A DNA stretch of 64,000 nt. Source: Lentisphaerae bacterium GWF2_45_14. Its GTDB lineage: Bacteria; Verrucomicrobiota; Lentisphaeria; Victivallales; GWF2-45-14. The position numbers and the translations under genes are program-made. This document shows, piece by piece, positions 41,620-50,071 of this stretch. The notes below the pieces were generated by a model. That model searched no databases. It was given only the letters and a program-made list of their open reading frames with translations, and had not been told where the DNA came from. Position 1 is the stretch's first letter, and each line of letters opens with the position of its first letter. The stretch is from assembly GCA_001804785.1 (NCBI GenBank), contig MHBG01000058.1, positions 1 to 64,000 of the forward strand, in the 5' to 3' direction.

Positions 41620-42554
41620 CCATACTTTGTTCAGGGCAGGGGCGTCAGGATTTCGCTTCTTTTGAAGCGTTGCTCAAATATCCTGAAGCCAGAATAATCT
41701 TTGAACGACTTCGCGATTCCGGTCTAATCCCTGAATCACTCGAGAGATATTTTGATTCTCCAGCCCTTAATCCAGGGGTTATTTTCGATAACGAATCTGC
41801 GCAGCCGTTTGTCGTTATATATCATATTATGCTCTGGGAAATCCTTAAAAATATTATTCCGGATCCTAGCTTGTTTGCAGGCTACAGTCTTGGGGAACTC
41901 TCGATTTACGGACTTGCCGGCGTTATAGAAGCAGAAGATTTGCTGCGTCTTTCCGTTTTAAGGGGCCATGCCATGAGCAAGTCCGCCGCGTCCTCTCAGG
42001 CAATGGTTGCGGTGGTGGGGCTTAATCATGATCAAATCGAAAAAGTGTGCCGCGCTTGCGATTCTTATGTGGCCATAATAAATGCGGAGGATCACTTTGT
42101 GGCGGGGATGCCCGCTGATAAAATGAATATCTTTGTCGATGAATGCAGGAAGTCCGGCGCAAGTAAAACGGTCCATCTGCCGGTATCTATAGCGTCTCAT
42201 ACGCCTTACATGGTAAATGCGGCTCTTGAATTCAGCAGGGAACTGCGAAAGACTTGTTTTCATGCTTCTGTCTCCGGCATTATCTCTGGTGTCAGCGGTG
42301 AAAAGCTTTTTTCGAGAGAGGCCATGATTGACGCATTGACCTTGCAGATTTCACATACGATAGACTGGCGCGCATGTATGGAGTCGGCGGTATCTTATGG
42401 TTGCAGGGTATTTATAGAAACGGGGCCTGGAAGCAGTTTGAGCAAAATGCTTTTGGATTTATTCCCCGGAATTGAGGCCAGGTCTGTTTCTGATTTTCAT
42501 GATATTCGCATGATGAAAAATTGGGTGGAAGCGGCAATGAAGAGGCAGCGTTAA
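41607..42554 (+). CDS. mdcH: Malonyl-CoA:ACP transacylase of malonate decarboxylase
   Basis: A 315-residue FabD-like acyltransferase that primes the carrier by transferring a malonyl group from malonyl-CoA. Seen: ILCSGQGRQ near the start (for the usual PGQG), the nucleophile elbow GYSLGE with Ser94, LRGHAMSKSA (the Arg for the carboxylate), VAGMPADKM and VSIASHTPYM with the active-site His. AGAGGA precedes the ATG inside the end of the fusion gene. It completes the set of enzyme genes; no malonate transporter (MdcF or MdcLM) follows, so uptake must be encoded elsewhere. Confidence 0.9.
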   Translation: MSGLAILCSGQGRQDFASFEALLKYPEARIIFERLRDSGLIPESLERYFDSPALNPGVIFDNESAQPFVVIYHIMLWEILKNIIPDPSLFAGYSLGELSIYGLAGVIEAEDLLRLSVLRGHAMSKSAASSQAMVAVVGLNHDQIEKVCRACDSYVAIINAEDHFVAGMPADKMNIFVDECRKSGASKTVHLPVSIASHTPYMVNAALEFSRELRKTCFHASVSGIISGVSGEKLFSREAMIDALTLQISHTIDWRACMESAVSYGCRVFIETGPGSSLSKMLLDLFPGIEARSVSDFHDIRMMKNWVEAAMKRQR

Positions 42555-42556
42555 TC

Positions 42557-43225
42557 ATGGTTAATGTTAAGAGAATCAACAAGATAAAGCACTGTTCCCT
42601 CAGCGAGGAAGTCTACAGACAACTAATGAAGCGTATTCTTAACGGTGACTTTCCATCTGGCTGGCGAATGCGTGAAGAAAAAATCTGCAAAGATTTAGGG
42701 GTGAGCCGTACTCCCGTCCGAGAATCACTGATACGCTTGGTGCGCGAGGGTATACTGGAGCAGCAGCCGAGGCGTGGCTGCGTGGTTCGTCTGCTGCCGG
42801 GAGAAGAACTTGCCGATTTACTGGAATGCAGAAAGCTTGTAGAATGCCTCGTGCTGAGGAAATATTTTCATGAACTTGATGAGGCCGAAGTTACAAAACT
42901 CGGCAATCGCCTTGCGTCGGCTGAAAAGGAAGGCATGGGAAAATTGCGTGAGGAATTACTCTCTGTTGATGAAGATCTGCACGAGCTGATAATTTCGGCA
43001 TGCGATAACAGCTTTTTGGCGGAACACCTCAGAAAATTAAAATTGCAATGCCGTCCGTATCGCATCATGCGCTGTGCGGAGGAGCGAGATATTTTATCTA
43101 TCCTGGCTGAACGCCGCGGGATAATCCAAGCCATATTGGACAATGATGTCTGTGAGGCGGAGCAACGACTTATGGAGCATTTCGATTACAGCCGCCGCTA
43201 TTATCTGACAGATACAGCGCGGTAA
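42557..43225 (+). CDS. GntR-family (FCD type) regulator of the malonate operon
   Basis: A 222-residue regulator. The winged helix is GDFPSGWRMREEKICKDLGVSRTPVRESLIRLVREGILEQ (about 22-62). The FCD ligand domain follows, with the first metal-type residues in DEDLHELI and a final His in MEHFDYSRRYY. The usual middle histidine of E-H-R is replaced by Arg (AERRGIIQAI), so metal binding may be altered. It begins two bases after mdcH and is likely the last gene of the operon. It probably binds the palindrome at 35799 and responds to malonate or malonyl-CoA, similar in role to MdcY. A frame extension to 42521 lies within mdcH and is not favoured. Confidence 0.88.
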   Translation: MVNVKRINKIKHCSLSEEVYRQLMKRILNGDFPSGWRMREEKICKDLGVSRTPVRESLIRLVREGILEQQPRRGCVVRLLPGEELADLLECRKLVECLVLRKYFHELDEAEVTKLGNRLASAEKEGMGKLREELLSVDEDLHELIISACDNSFLAEHLRKLKLQCRPYRIMRCAEERDILSILAERRGIIQAILDNDVCEAEQRLMEHFDYSRRYYLTDTAR

Positions 43226-43360
43226 AGGATTTTGCATAGCCGATGATATCAAGCGGTCGAGAACGCGTCAGCGATACGCCGAACTTAATCATCCGACTCA
43301 AGAAAATCCGCGCCAAATGCCTCAAGATAAATTGGGTAGAAGGTAGTTTTATGTGATATC

Positions 43361-43392
43361 AAAAAGCCGCACAGATTAAAACCTGTGCGGCT
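43361..43392 (-). terminator. Rho-independent terminator of the glutamate dehydrogenase gene
   Basis: A perfect 10-bp stem, AGCCGCACAG/CTGTGCGGCT (43365-43374 and 43383-43392), with an 8-base loop. Reading the minus strand it is followed by TTTTTGAT, so it ends the dehydrogenase transcript 18 bases after its stop. It may also stop the convergent GntR transcript, though the plus-side U tract is weak. Confidence 0.85.
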
Positions 43393-43409
43393 CCGTTATT
43401 TTGTGCAGG

Positions 43410-46361
43410 CTACTGCGGCTTCAATGCGTTTGCGATTTCGGATTCGAGATCCTGAGAGCTTTTGTAAACGATTCTGCATGCGAGTTCCACGGCTACTATC
43501 GCCTTTTTGTAGTCCTCGGGCAGTTGGTCGATATGCGACTTGTCCACCGATTTAAATGTCTTCGGCAGATGCGCAAGTATTATTTCGCGTTTGATAAGTT
43601 CAGGATGTTTGTCGAGATACGCCGATATTTCGACGTTCTTGTCGTTTATCTGAACGCTGAGGCTCTCGGTGAGGTCCGTCAGTTTTTTGCCCGTCTTGCG
43701 GAACTGGAAGAAGAGCCATTCGGCTTCCTTCCGCGCCCTGTCAACAAGTATTTCTAGGACTTCTTCGGCAAGCTGTTTCTTGATTTTCACGAAGTCTTCT
43801 TTGCCGAGGATTAGTCCGCTTATGATCTCGTATGACGATGTGATGACGCCGCATTTGTTCGCGGAAGCGTCCTTGACAATCCATACGCCCTTATCTTGGA
43901 TATGGTTGCGTGCGCCGGGTGTGATGAAGGAGTTCGCGCCTTCGACGATCGCCCTTGACGTCGCTTTGCCGCCCGGGAAGTAGTCTTCCCAGTTGGATTC
44001 GTTGATGGTGGAGGGGCGGCCGCCGCAGGGAACGAATACGTCTGCGTAATTCACAATCACGTTGTTCTGGAAGGTTTTCATGAAAAGGTCGCGTGTTATG
44101 AGTTCTTTTATGAGCTTGCCTTTCCTTCGGGTGATGAGCGTGTGCTTTTCATTGCCTTCTTCATCGTTGACGGGTTCGCTGTAGACGATGTAAGCGCCTT
44201 CGCCCTTGAGTTTTTCCGGGTTGAATACATCGAGGTTTTTAGCTTTTGCCAGTGAGAGGACTTCGTCCCGGTCAAGGCCGTCCGGGTCATAAGCCGCCGC
44301 CGGACCATCGGTTATTGCGACTATTTGCAGTGCCGGATAGATGAATTTGCCGTCTTCTTTTGCAAGGAGCAGTTTCATCTCGTTACCTGCGACGTCGCCG
44401 AAGGGGCCGCCTGATATTTTGACGCTGAACTGGTCTTTTTCAGGATTGATATTGAGCTCTTTAAGAGTTCTCAGCAAATACTGATGGACTCCCAGCGATG
44501 TTACGCCGTAGTCCTTGTGGTTGAAGCCTGTTTCGGGCTTGCCGGAGATAAGGCCGCCGCCGAGGGTGTAACCTATTTTTTCGGCATAATTGCCCATCCA
44601 GTTTATCATCACGTCGTGCATATTTTCATCGGGCCCAATCTCTATGATTTCCTTCTGCCCGAGCATATCGACAATTTCTTTTCTGGCGAGTTTGCCCGAC
44701 TTGTCATAGTTTATGAGATCGACGAACGCGCGGCATATTGACCTCTGTGATTCGTAGAGGTTTGCGGGGTCGTACGCCCCTTCCTGTTTGAGAAGGCATA
44801 TCATTTTCGATCCGCCCTCGTAGATGTCCTTATTTTTCATGTGCTGTGTATGCGCCAGCACATAAACTTCGCGGAATATTTCATCCTTCGTGAAGCCGTA
44901 GAAGTCCATTTTCTCAAGCTCATGCCCGATATTTTTGGGAATGACCGTACGCCAGCCGCCTCTTGCGATATTAGCGAAGCGCATCTGGAAGCCTATCGTA
45001 TTGGCGTTAAAGAAGTAGAAAATACCGAACGGTCGCATTTTGGGAAATGAGTTGAGATACGCAGGGGAAATCTCATCGTAAAAATCCAGGAAGCAGGGGT
45101 CCATGCGGAAGGACAGGGAAGATTTGTCCTTTACATAGAAGTTGGTCTTCCTGATATTCAGGAAGAAGTTAAGCAGGCCCTTGAATATATTTTTCAGGAG
45201 ACAGTCCTTTTCCTGAACGCCGGTGTTTATGCTGTTGATGACGGCGCTTACCTTTTTGACGATTTTGTCACGTGCGCCGCTGCGGTCTTTTTCGCCGGGC
45301 TTGAAAGACTTTTCAAATATGGCTGTGAAGTCTTCGAGAATATGGCTGTAGAGTACCGCGAATCGTGCGATGTCAGTACTGTTGTAGGCGTTGCGGTCGA
45401 TGTATGAAAACTGGCTGTGGATGAATTCACATGCTGCTCTTATCAGGTTTCCGGTTGAAAGATTCCAGCCCTTTCCCTTTACAAGCTCGCTGTGGAAAAG
45501 ATCGTCCATCGGAACCCATTTTATATGAGGCAGTTCCCACATGAGTTCATCAAGCTGGGCATGCTGTTTCTGATTTTTTGGAGCCTTTATGTAACTGGTA
45601 TTGATGGTTACGGGCATTCTGTAGAAATCCGACTTGTTCTCCTGGCAGGTAAGGCTTCTGGAGTACCTTCTGGTAATGTCAAAACCGTAACGGGTGAGAC
45701 ATTCGGCGATTTTGAAGTAAAAACCACGGGCCGGGCAATTGGAGAGGGCCATTGTGAGGCGGAGTTCGTCTTTTGTAGCCTTTTCGATGTCCAGACTTAT
45801 CCAGTCTACCTGCTGGGCTATGAGCGCATGATGGAGCCGCTGTGCCACCTTGTCAATGGAAAGGTCTGTGACAGCCTCCCAGTTCACACGGGAAAAAATT
45901 TCGTCAAGTTCTACGGGCGCGCTTCCGTAAAGCTTTTTATATGCTTTTTTGATGTCACCGAGTTTGTAGGCGGGTGGCATTTTTATCGGCATTTTATCGA
46001 CGCTATAGTATTCTATGACGAGCTTTCTCGGAGTCCCGTCGATAACTATCGGCTGCATCGATTCGTGGATTGAGGCGCTCACGATGTCATAACTTTTCAT
46101 CATTTTCGCGGTTGCGGCCATGTTGAAGTTTTCGCTCTTGAGGTATATCAATATAACGCTGTTCGCGCTTGTTATCTGCTGAACGCCCTCCTGGTGTTCG
46201 ATATTGAAAAGGGCTGGCATTATCTTGTGTATCTGGTCGGCGGAAAAGGCGTTAAAAAAGTGCTCCGGCATGATTGTGTTCAGGAGCTCAAACCATCGCT
46301 TAAGGCGCTCCGTATGGTCTTTTATTATACCTTCCGTAAGAACGAACCCGCTTGAACTCAT
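43410..46361 (-). CDS. Large NAD-specific glutamate dehydrogenase-like enzyme
   Basis: A 983-residue Glu/Leu/Phe/Val dehydrogenase-superfamily enzyme of the large type (about 110 kDa) rather than the usual 450 residues. The catalytic half (about 480-900) has MRFANIARGGWRTVIP, YEGGSKMICLL (the substrate-binding Lys in GGSK), GPDENMHDVMINWMG, KPETGFNHKDYGVTSLGV, the dinucleotide-binding KISGGPFGDVAGNEM and IVEGANSFITPGAR. The first ~450 residues and the tail have no separate assignment and are presumably regulatory. It catalyses reversible oxidative deamination of glutamate to 2-oxoglutarate. AGGAG precedes the start. It is a single-gene unit ending in a strong terminator. Confidence 0.85.
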   Translation of the reverse strand: MSSSGFVLTEGIIKDHTERLKRWFELLNTIMPEHFFNAFSADQIHKIMPALFNIEHQEGVQQITSANSVILIYLKSENFNMAATAKMMKSYDIVSASIHESMQPIVIDGTPRKLVIEYYSVDKMPIKMPPAYKLGDIKKAYKKLYGSAPVELDEIFSRVNWEAVTDLSIDKVAQRLHHALIAQQVDWISLDIEKATKDELRLTMALSNCPARGFYFKIAECLTRYGFDITRRYSRSLTCQENKSDFYRMPVTINTSYIKAPKNQKQHAQLDELMWELPHIKWVPMDDLFHSELVKGKGWNLSTGNLIRAACEFIHSQFSYIDRNAYNSTDIARFAVLYSHILEDFTAIFEKSFKPGEKDRSGARDKIVKKVSAVINSINTGVQEKDCLLKNIFKGLLNFFLNIRKTNFYVKDKSSLSFRMDPCFLDFYDEISPAYLNSFPKMRPFGIFYFFNANTIGFQMRFANIARGGWRTVIPKNIGHELEKMDFYGFTKDEIFREVYVLAHTQHMKNKDIYEGGSKMICLLKQEGAYDPANLYESQRSICRAFVDLINYDKSGKLARKEIVDMLGQKEIIEIGPDENMHDVMINWMGNYAEKIGYTLGGGLISGKPETGFNHKDYGVTSLGVHQYLLRTLKELNINPEKDQFSVKISGGPFGDVAGNEMKLLLAKEDGKFIYPALQIVAITDGPAAAYDPDGLDRDEVLSLAKAKNLDVFNPEKLKGEGAYIVYSEPVNDEEGNEKHTLITRRKGKLIKELITRDLFMKTFQNNVIVNYADVFVPCGGRPSTINESNWEDYFPGGKATSRAIVEGANSFITPGARNHIQDKGVWIVKDASANKCGVITSSYEIISGLILGKEDFVKIKKQLAEEVLEILVDRARKEAEWLFFQFRKTGKKLTDLTESLSVQINDKNVEISAYLDKHPELIKREIILAHLPKTFKSVDKSHIDQLPEDYKKAIVAVELACRIVYKSSQDLESEIANALKPQ

Positions 46362-46478
46362 AATAAATCTCCTGATATAAAAAATGTATACTTTGTTAAA
46401 TAGCTTAACTTTGTTGATTTGTCAATAGAAAATCAAAAAAAAATCCCAAATCGGCTGGCAGTTTTTCGAATACGTAAC

Positions 46479-48752
46479 TCAGGTCCCTTTTACTTGAAGT
46501 TCGATTGCCCCCTTTTTTACGTAGACTTTTACTTCACCACCGCCAACCAGCTTTCCAAAAAGTATTTCGTCGGCCAGCTTCTCTTGAATATTGTCTCTGA
46601 TTATCCGCTCAAGCGGGCGAGCCCCCATCTTCCTGTCAAACCCGTTGACGGCAAACCACTCCACTGCCTTCTTGTCGATAGAGAGGGTTACCTTTTTCGC
46701 CTTCAGTTCTTCCGCCAGTTGTTCCGTGAATTTCAGAACGATGCGCCTTATCAGCATCATGTCAAGAGTGTTGAAGTGAAGTATCGCGTCAAGCCTGTTC
46801 CTGAATTCCGGAGTGAAAAATCTCTCAATTGCCTTTGTCGTGTCCCCTGCCTGTCCCGGCCCCTCGGGGCCGAAGCCGATTGCGTTGGCATCCATTTCGC
46901 GTGCGCCTACATTGCTTGTCATTATGAGAATGGAACTTCGGAAATCGGCCTTTCTGCCGTTGTTGTCGGTAAGCGTTCCGTAGTCCATTATTTGAAGGAG
47001 TATATTGTACACGTCCGCGTGTGCCTTTTCTATTTCGTCCATTAGCAATACTGCGTGCGGTGTTTTGATAAGCGCTTCGGTTAGAAGTCCTGACTGTTCA
47101 AACCCAACATAGCCCGGCGGACTTCCTATAAGCTTTGAGATTGTGTGTTTTTCTGCGTACTCGCTCATGTCGAATCGTATGAATTTTATCCCGAGCTGAA
47201 CCGCCAGCTGTTTGGCCAGCTCTGTCTTGCCGCAACCTGTCGGACCGCAGAAAAGGAAGGAACCGGTGGGCTTGTTTTTAGAGCCTATCCCTGCCCGCGA
47301 TATTTTTATAGCGCGTGCGACTTTGTGCACGGCGTCGTTCTGACCGAATATCACTGTTTTCAGATTGTCCTCAAGATTTTTCAGTACGGACACATCGGTC
47401 GTCGATACTTTTGTCGCGGGTACGTTTGCCATTTCCGCCACGACCTCTTCGATTTCCCTCACCGTTATAATCTTGCGCCGCCCCTTGTCCTTGAGCGTGT
47501 TTTTCGCACCCGCTTCGTCGATGACATCTATCGCCTTGTCCGGCAGAAAGCGGTCGTTTATGTGACGGATTGCAAGCTTGACCGCCGTTTCTACGGCCTT
47601 TTTGGAAAATGTCACCCCGAAATGTTCCTGATAATAAGGCTTCAGCCCTTCTATGATGGCGATTGTGTCCGCCTCGTTCGGCTCACTGACATCTATCTTC
47701 TGAAAACGGCGGCTGAACGCTTTATCCTTTAGTATATGATTCTTATAGTCCTCGTAGGTAGTCGCGCCTATGCAGCGTATTTCGCCGGAATTGAGGGCGG
47801 GCTTAAGAATATTCGAAGCATCCAGCGAGCCGGAACTCACCGCGCCGGCTCCTACCACTGTATGGAGTTCGTCTATGAAAAGTATCACATTCTTCATCTG
47901 TTTTATTTCATTGACTATCTTTTTCAGGCGGTCTTCAAATTCGCCTCTGTACTTGGTCCCCGCGATTATCGAACCCATGTCGAGTGCCCATATATCAAGC
48001 TTCTTCAGTCGGTCGGGAACCTTGTCGCCGGCTATTTGGAGTGCGAGTCCCTCGACGATTGCAGTCTTGCCGACACCCGGCTCTCCGACGAGCAAAGGAT
48101 TGTTTTTCTTTCTTCTGTTCAGCGCCTGCATCACACGAAGAAGCTCCTTCTTCCTGCCTATTATCGGGTCAATCTTTCCATTCAGTGCCTGCACCGAGAG
48201 GTTTACGGCGAACTGGTTCAGAAATTTTGCATGAGACTTCTTGCCAGTATCCGAAGCGCTTTCCTTTTCGACGGTTTCTCCGTCTTCGTCTTTTTCGTCT
48301 GCCTCCTCCTCGTCAGGCCCGTAATCGCCCCATGATATTTCTTTTATTGCCGCATAATGGTCTATCCCTGCTTTGTTGAGGATGTACTTCGCGTATGATT
48401 TGTCCTGTTCCAGGATGGCAACGAGGATATCTGTCACGTCCATGACTCCTTTTTCGGAGGATACCGCTCTAGCCAGCGCGCCATTGATTATCCTTGAAAA
48501 TGAGAGCGATTCCACCGGCTGATGCTGATGCTCAAAACGTTCCAGTTTGGTACTGAAGAACTCCTCTACATCACCGATTATTTTTTCAGGATCGGCGCCT
48601 GTATTTTCAACGAGTGTTCTTACCCTGTCATTTCCCATCAGCATATAAAGCATGTGTTCGGGAAGAACATACTCATGGCCGCGCTCGGCAGCAAAAAGCT
48701 TTATTTCCTGGAGTATTTTACCAAGGTCCCTGCTTACTTTAGGAAGTGCCAT
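46479..48752 (-). CDS. clpA: ATP-dependent Clp protease ATPase subunit ClpA
   Basis: A 757-residue AAA+ unfoldase that feeds ClpP. Residues 1-~145 are the N-domain, which binds ClpS. Two ATPase modules follow: Walker A GEPGVGKTAIVEG with Walker B VILFIDELHTVVGAG, and GPTGCGKTELAKQ with VLLMDEIEKAH. A ClpP-binding-type tripeptide is visible in the AIGFG loop before the C-terminal small domain. A strongly acidic linker (DEEEADEKDEDGE) lies near residue 145. The ribosome site GGAGGAGG lies across the end of clpS, one base upstream of this gene, so the two are coupled. clpP is not in the window. Confidence 0.95.
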   Translation of the reverse strand: MALPKVSRDLGKILQEIKLFAAERGHEYVLPEHMLYMLMGNDRVRTLVENTGADPEKIIGDVEEFFSTKLERFEHQHQPVESLSFSRIINGALARAVSSEKGVMDVTDILVAILEQDKSYAKYILNKAGIDHYAAIKEISWGDYGPDEEEADEKDEDGETVEKESASDTGKKSHAKFLNQFAVNLSVQALNGKIDPIIGRKKELLRVMQALNRRKKNNPLLVGEPGVGKTAIVEGLALQIAGDKVPDRLKKLDIWALDMGSIIAGTKYRGEFEDRLKKIVNEIKQMKNVILFIDELHTVVGAGAVSSGSLDASNILKPALNSGEIRCIGATTYEDYKNHILKDKAFSRRFQKIDVSEPNEADTIAIIEGLKPYYQEHFGVTFSKKAVETAVKLAIRHINDRFLPDKAIDVIDEAGAKNTLKDKGRRKIITVREIEEVVAEMANVPATKVSTTDVSVLKNLEDNLKTVIFGQNDAVHKVARAIKISRAGIGSKNKPTGSFLFCGPTGCGKTELAKQLAVQLGIKFIRFDMSEYAEKHTISKLIGSPPGYVGFEQSGLLTEALIKTPHAVLLMDEIEKAHADVYNILLQIMDYGTLTDNNGRKADFRSSILIMTSNVGAREMDANAIGFGPEGPGQAGDTTKAIERFFTPEFRNRLDAILHFNTLDMMLIRRIVLKFTEQLAEELKAKKVTLSIDKKAVEWFAVNGFDRKMGARPLERIIRDNIQEKLADEILFGKLVGGGEVKVYVKKGAIELQVKGT

Positions 48753-48753
48753 A

Positions 48754-49050
48754 TCAGGCCTCCTCCATTGTGCATTTTAAAGGAAATTTATGTTTTTCGG
48801 CTATCAATTCGACTTGTTTGATTTTTGTTTCAGCCACGTCGTAAGGATATATTCCGCAAAGTCCTCGGCCTTTCTTGTGCACGTTTATCATTATCGTCTC
48901 CGCATCGTCTTTCGTCTTATGGAAGACGATCATGAGCACCATTATGACGAAGTCCATTGTCGTATAGTCATCATTATTGAGAAGGACTTTATACATCGGC
49001 GGCTCTGTAACTTCTATTTTTTCCATTGTATGGGTTTTTGTTCCGGGCAT
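48754..49050 (-). CDS. clpS: ClpS adaptor of the N-end rule pathway
   Basis: A 98-residue adaptor that delivers proteins with N-degron ends to ClpAP. Seen: PMYKVLLNNDDYTTMDFVIMVLMIVF, with the NDDYT and hydrophobic pocket residues typical of ClpS, and the C-terminal GLCGIYPYDVAETKIKQVE in place of the usual GVAGVYTRDVAETK. The ATG at 49050 has GGGGGAG eight bases upstream; an earlier in-frame ATG at 49086 falls in the predicted -10 box. It is the first gene of a clpS-clpA operon. Confidence 0.94.
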   Translation of the reverse strand: MPGTKTHTMEKIEVTEPPMYKVLLNNDDYTTMDFVIMVLMIVFHKTKDDAETIMINVHKKGRGLCGIYPYDVAETKIKQVELIAEKHKFPLKCTMEEA

Positions 49051-49085
49051 GAAACGGCTCCCCCTTTTTATTTTCTCATGATTCA

Positions 49086-49114
49086 ATTATAACCCCCATT
49101 CTCTTACTTTTCAC
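49086..49114 (-). promoter_or_regulatory. Candidate promoter of clpS-clpA
   Basis: On the minus strand: GTGAAA (49114-49109), a 17-base spacer and perfect TATAAT (49091-49086). Transcription from about 49079 gives a short leader and supports the clpS start at 49050. Confidence 0.5.
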
Positions 49115-49141
49115 CTATTCTTCCGCAAAAAACACTACGAA

Positions 49142-49936
49142 TCAACGTTTTCGCAATTTTGACGGAGCCGCACCAAAATATTTTTTAAATTCTCTGCTCA
49201 GATGGAATTGGGAGGAAAAACCCGTCCTGAATGCGGCTTCTTTGATATTGCATAAATTGAGTTCCAGTAATTCACGGCATGTGTTGAGTTTTAGTGTCTC
49301 GTAATATTGCTTGGGGCCCATGCTTACAATGTCATTAAAAATCTTCCTCAGATACCTTTCGCCCACGCCGGCATCTGCTGCCATTTCGGCAACGCTCCAG
49401 CGATCGCCAAGCTTTTCATGCATTTTACGCGTTATTTTTCTCACGATGTTTTCTGCCTTGGAAGGATTCCGTTTTTCCCCGAAGGCGCATATCCACTTTC
49501 TTATAATGAGACTGAGAAACGCTGTTCCCAGGTCGCGTTCCGCCTGGCCCGATTCTCTGATTAAATGGAACAATTCTTCAAAAGCTGTTTTTTCAATCTC
49601 ATCCTCTTTCACGTTGAGAGGGGTATTAAAGATGATGCCGTTCGAATCTTCCGTTACAAATTCAACCCAGTGAAAATGCCAGAAATTATCTTTGCACCTA
49701 TAGCGTTTTAATGATTCGGAGTAGATGAAGATGATGTTATTTTTCTTTAATTCGACGATGCCGTTTTCAAAATATAATATCCCTTCTCCCTCAAGCGTTC
49801 TGACTGCGATAAAACGCTTTCCTAATCTTCCCCTCTTTACATCGTATGAACTATCCGCCGAGACTTTCCAGACCGAAAATACCCTGAGTCCGCATGACTC
49901 CACCCCCGCAGGAGGAAATGAGCCTTTTTCCCACAT
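49142..49936 (-). CDS. AraC-family transcriptional regulator
   Basis: A 264-residue regulator with an N-terminal AraC-type arabinose-binding-like domain (GEGILYFENGIVELKKNNIIFIYSESLKRYRC) and a C-terminal AraC helix-turn-helix pair (DRWSVAEMAADAGVGERYLRKIFND and CNIKEAAFRTGFSSQFHLSREFKKYFG). GGAG precedes the ATG. It is divergent from the uroporphyrinogen-decarboxylase-like gene with 135 bases between, so that gene is the probable target. The N-terminal layout resembles the Lentisphaerota and Firmicutes AraC regulators of carbohydrate genes. Confidence 0.88.
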   Translation of the reverse strand: MWEKGSFPPAGVESCGLRVFSVWKVSADSSYDVKRGRLGKRFIAVRTLEGEGILYFENGIVELKKNNIIFIYSESLKRYRCKDNFWHFHWVEFVTEDSNGIIFNTPLNVKEDEIEKTAFEELFHLIRESGQAERDLGTAFLSLIIRKWICAFGEKRNPSKAENIVRKITRKMHEKLGDRWSVAEMAADAGVGERYLRKIFNDIVSMGPKQYYETLKLNTCRELLELNLCNIKEAAFRTGFSSQFHLSREFKKYFGAAPSKLRKR

Positions 49937-50071
49937 GTTAAAATCTCCATAGTTCCGATTTGTATATTATTTTATCCGTTTTCAATATGAAAACATAAGC
50001 GGCGGATATTTACTTTCAAGTCTTTATGGCTGATAATATCATATAACCAAAATAAAGAGGAAGGCCCGAAT

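Noticed and set aside
43240-43345. Short frame ending in DTPNLIIRLKK, slightly like the tail of a LacI-type regulator
   Set aside because: Only about 35 codons with no upstream homology or ribosome site; similarity is too weak to call a remnant.
46431-46478. T-rich run downstream of clpA as an intrinsic terminator
   Set aside because: The stem before the nine-T run is only four pairs with a wobble, so termination cannot be claimed.
47145-48335. Two long frames antisense to clpA
   Set aside because: They lie fully within clpA, lack ribosome sites and have no recognisable domains.
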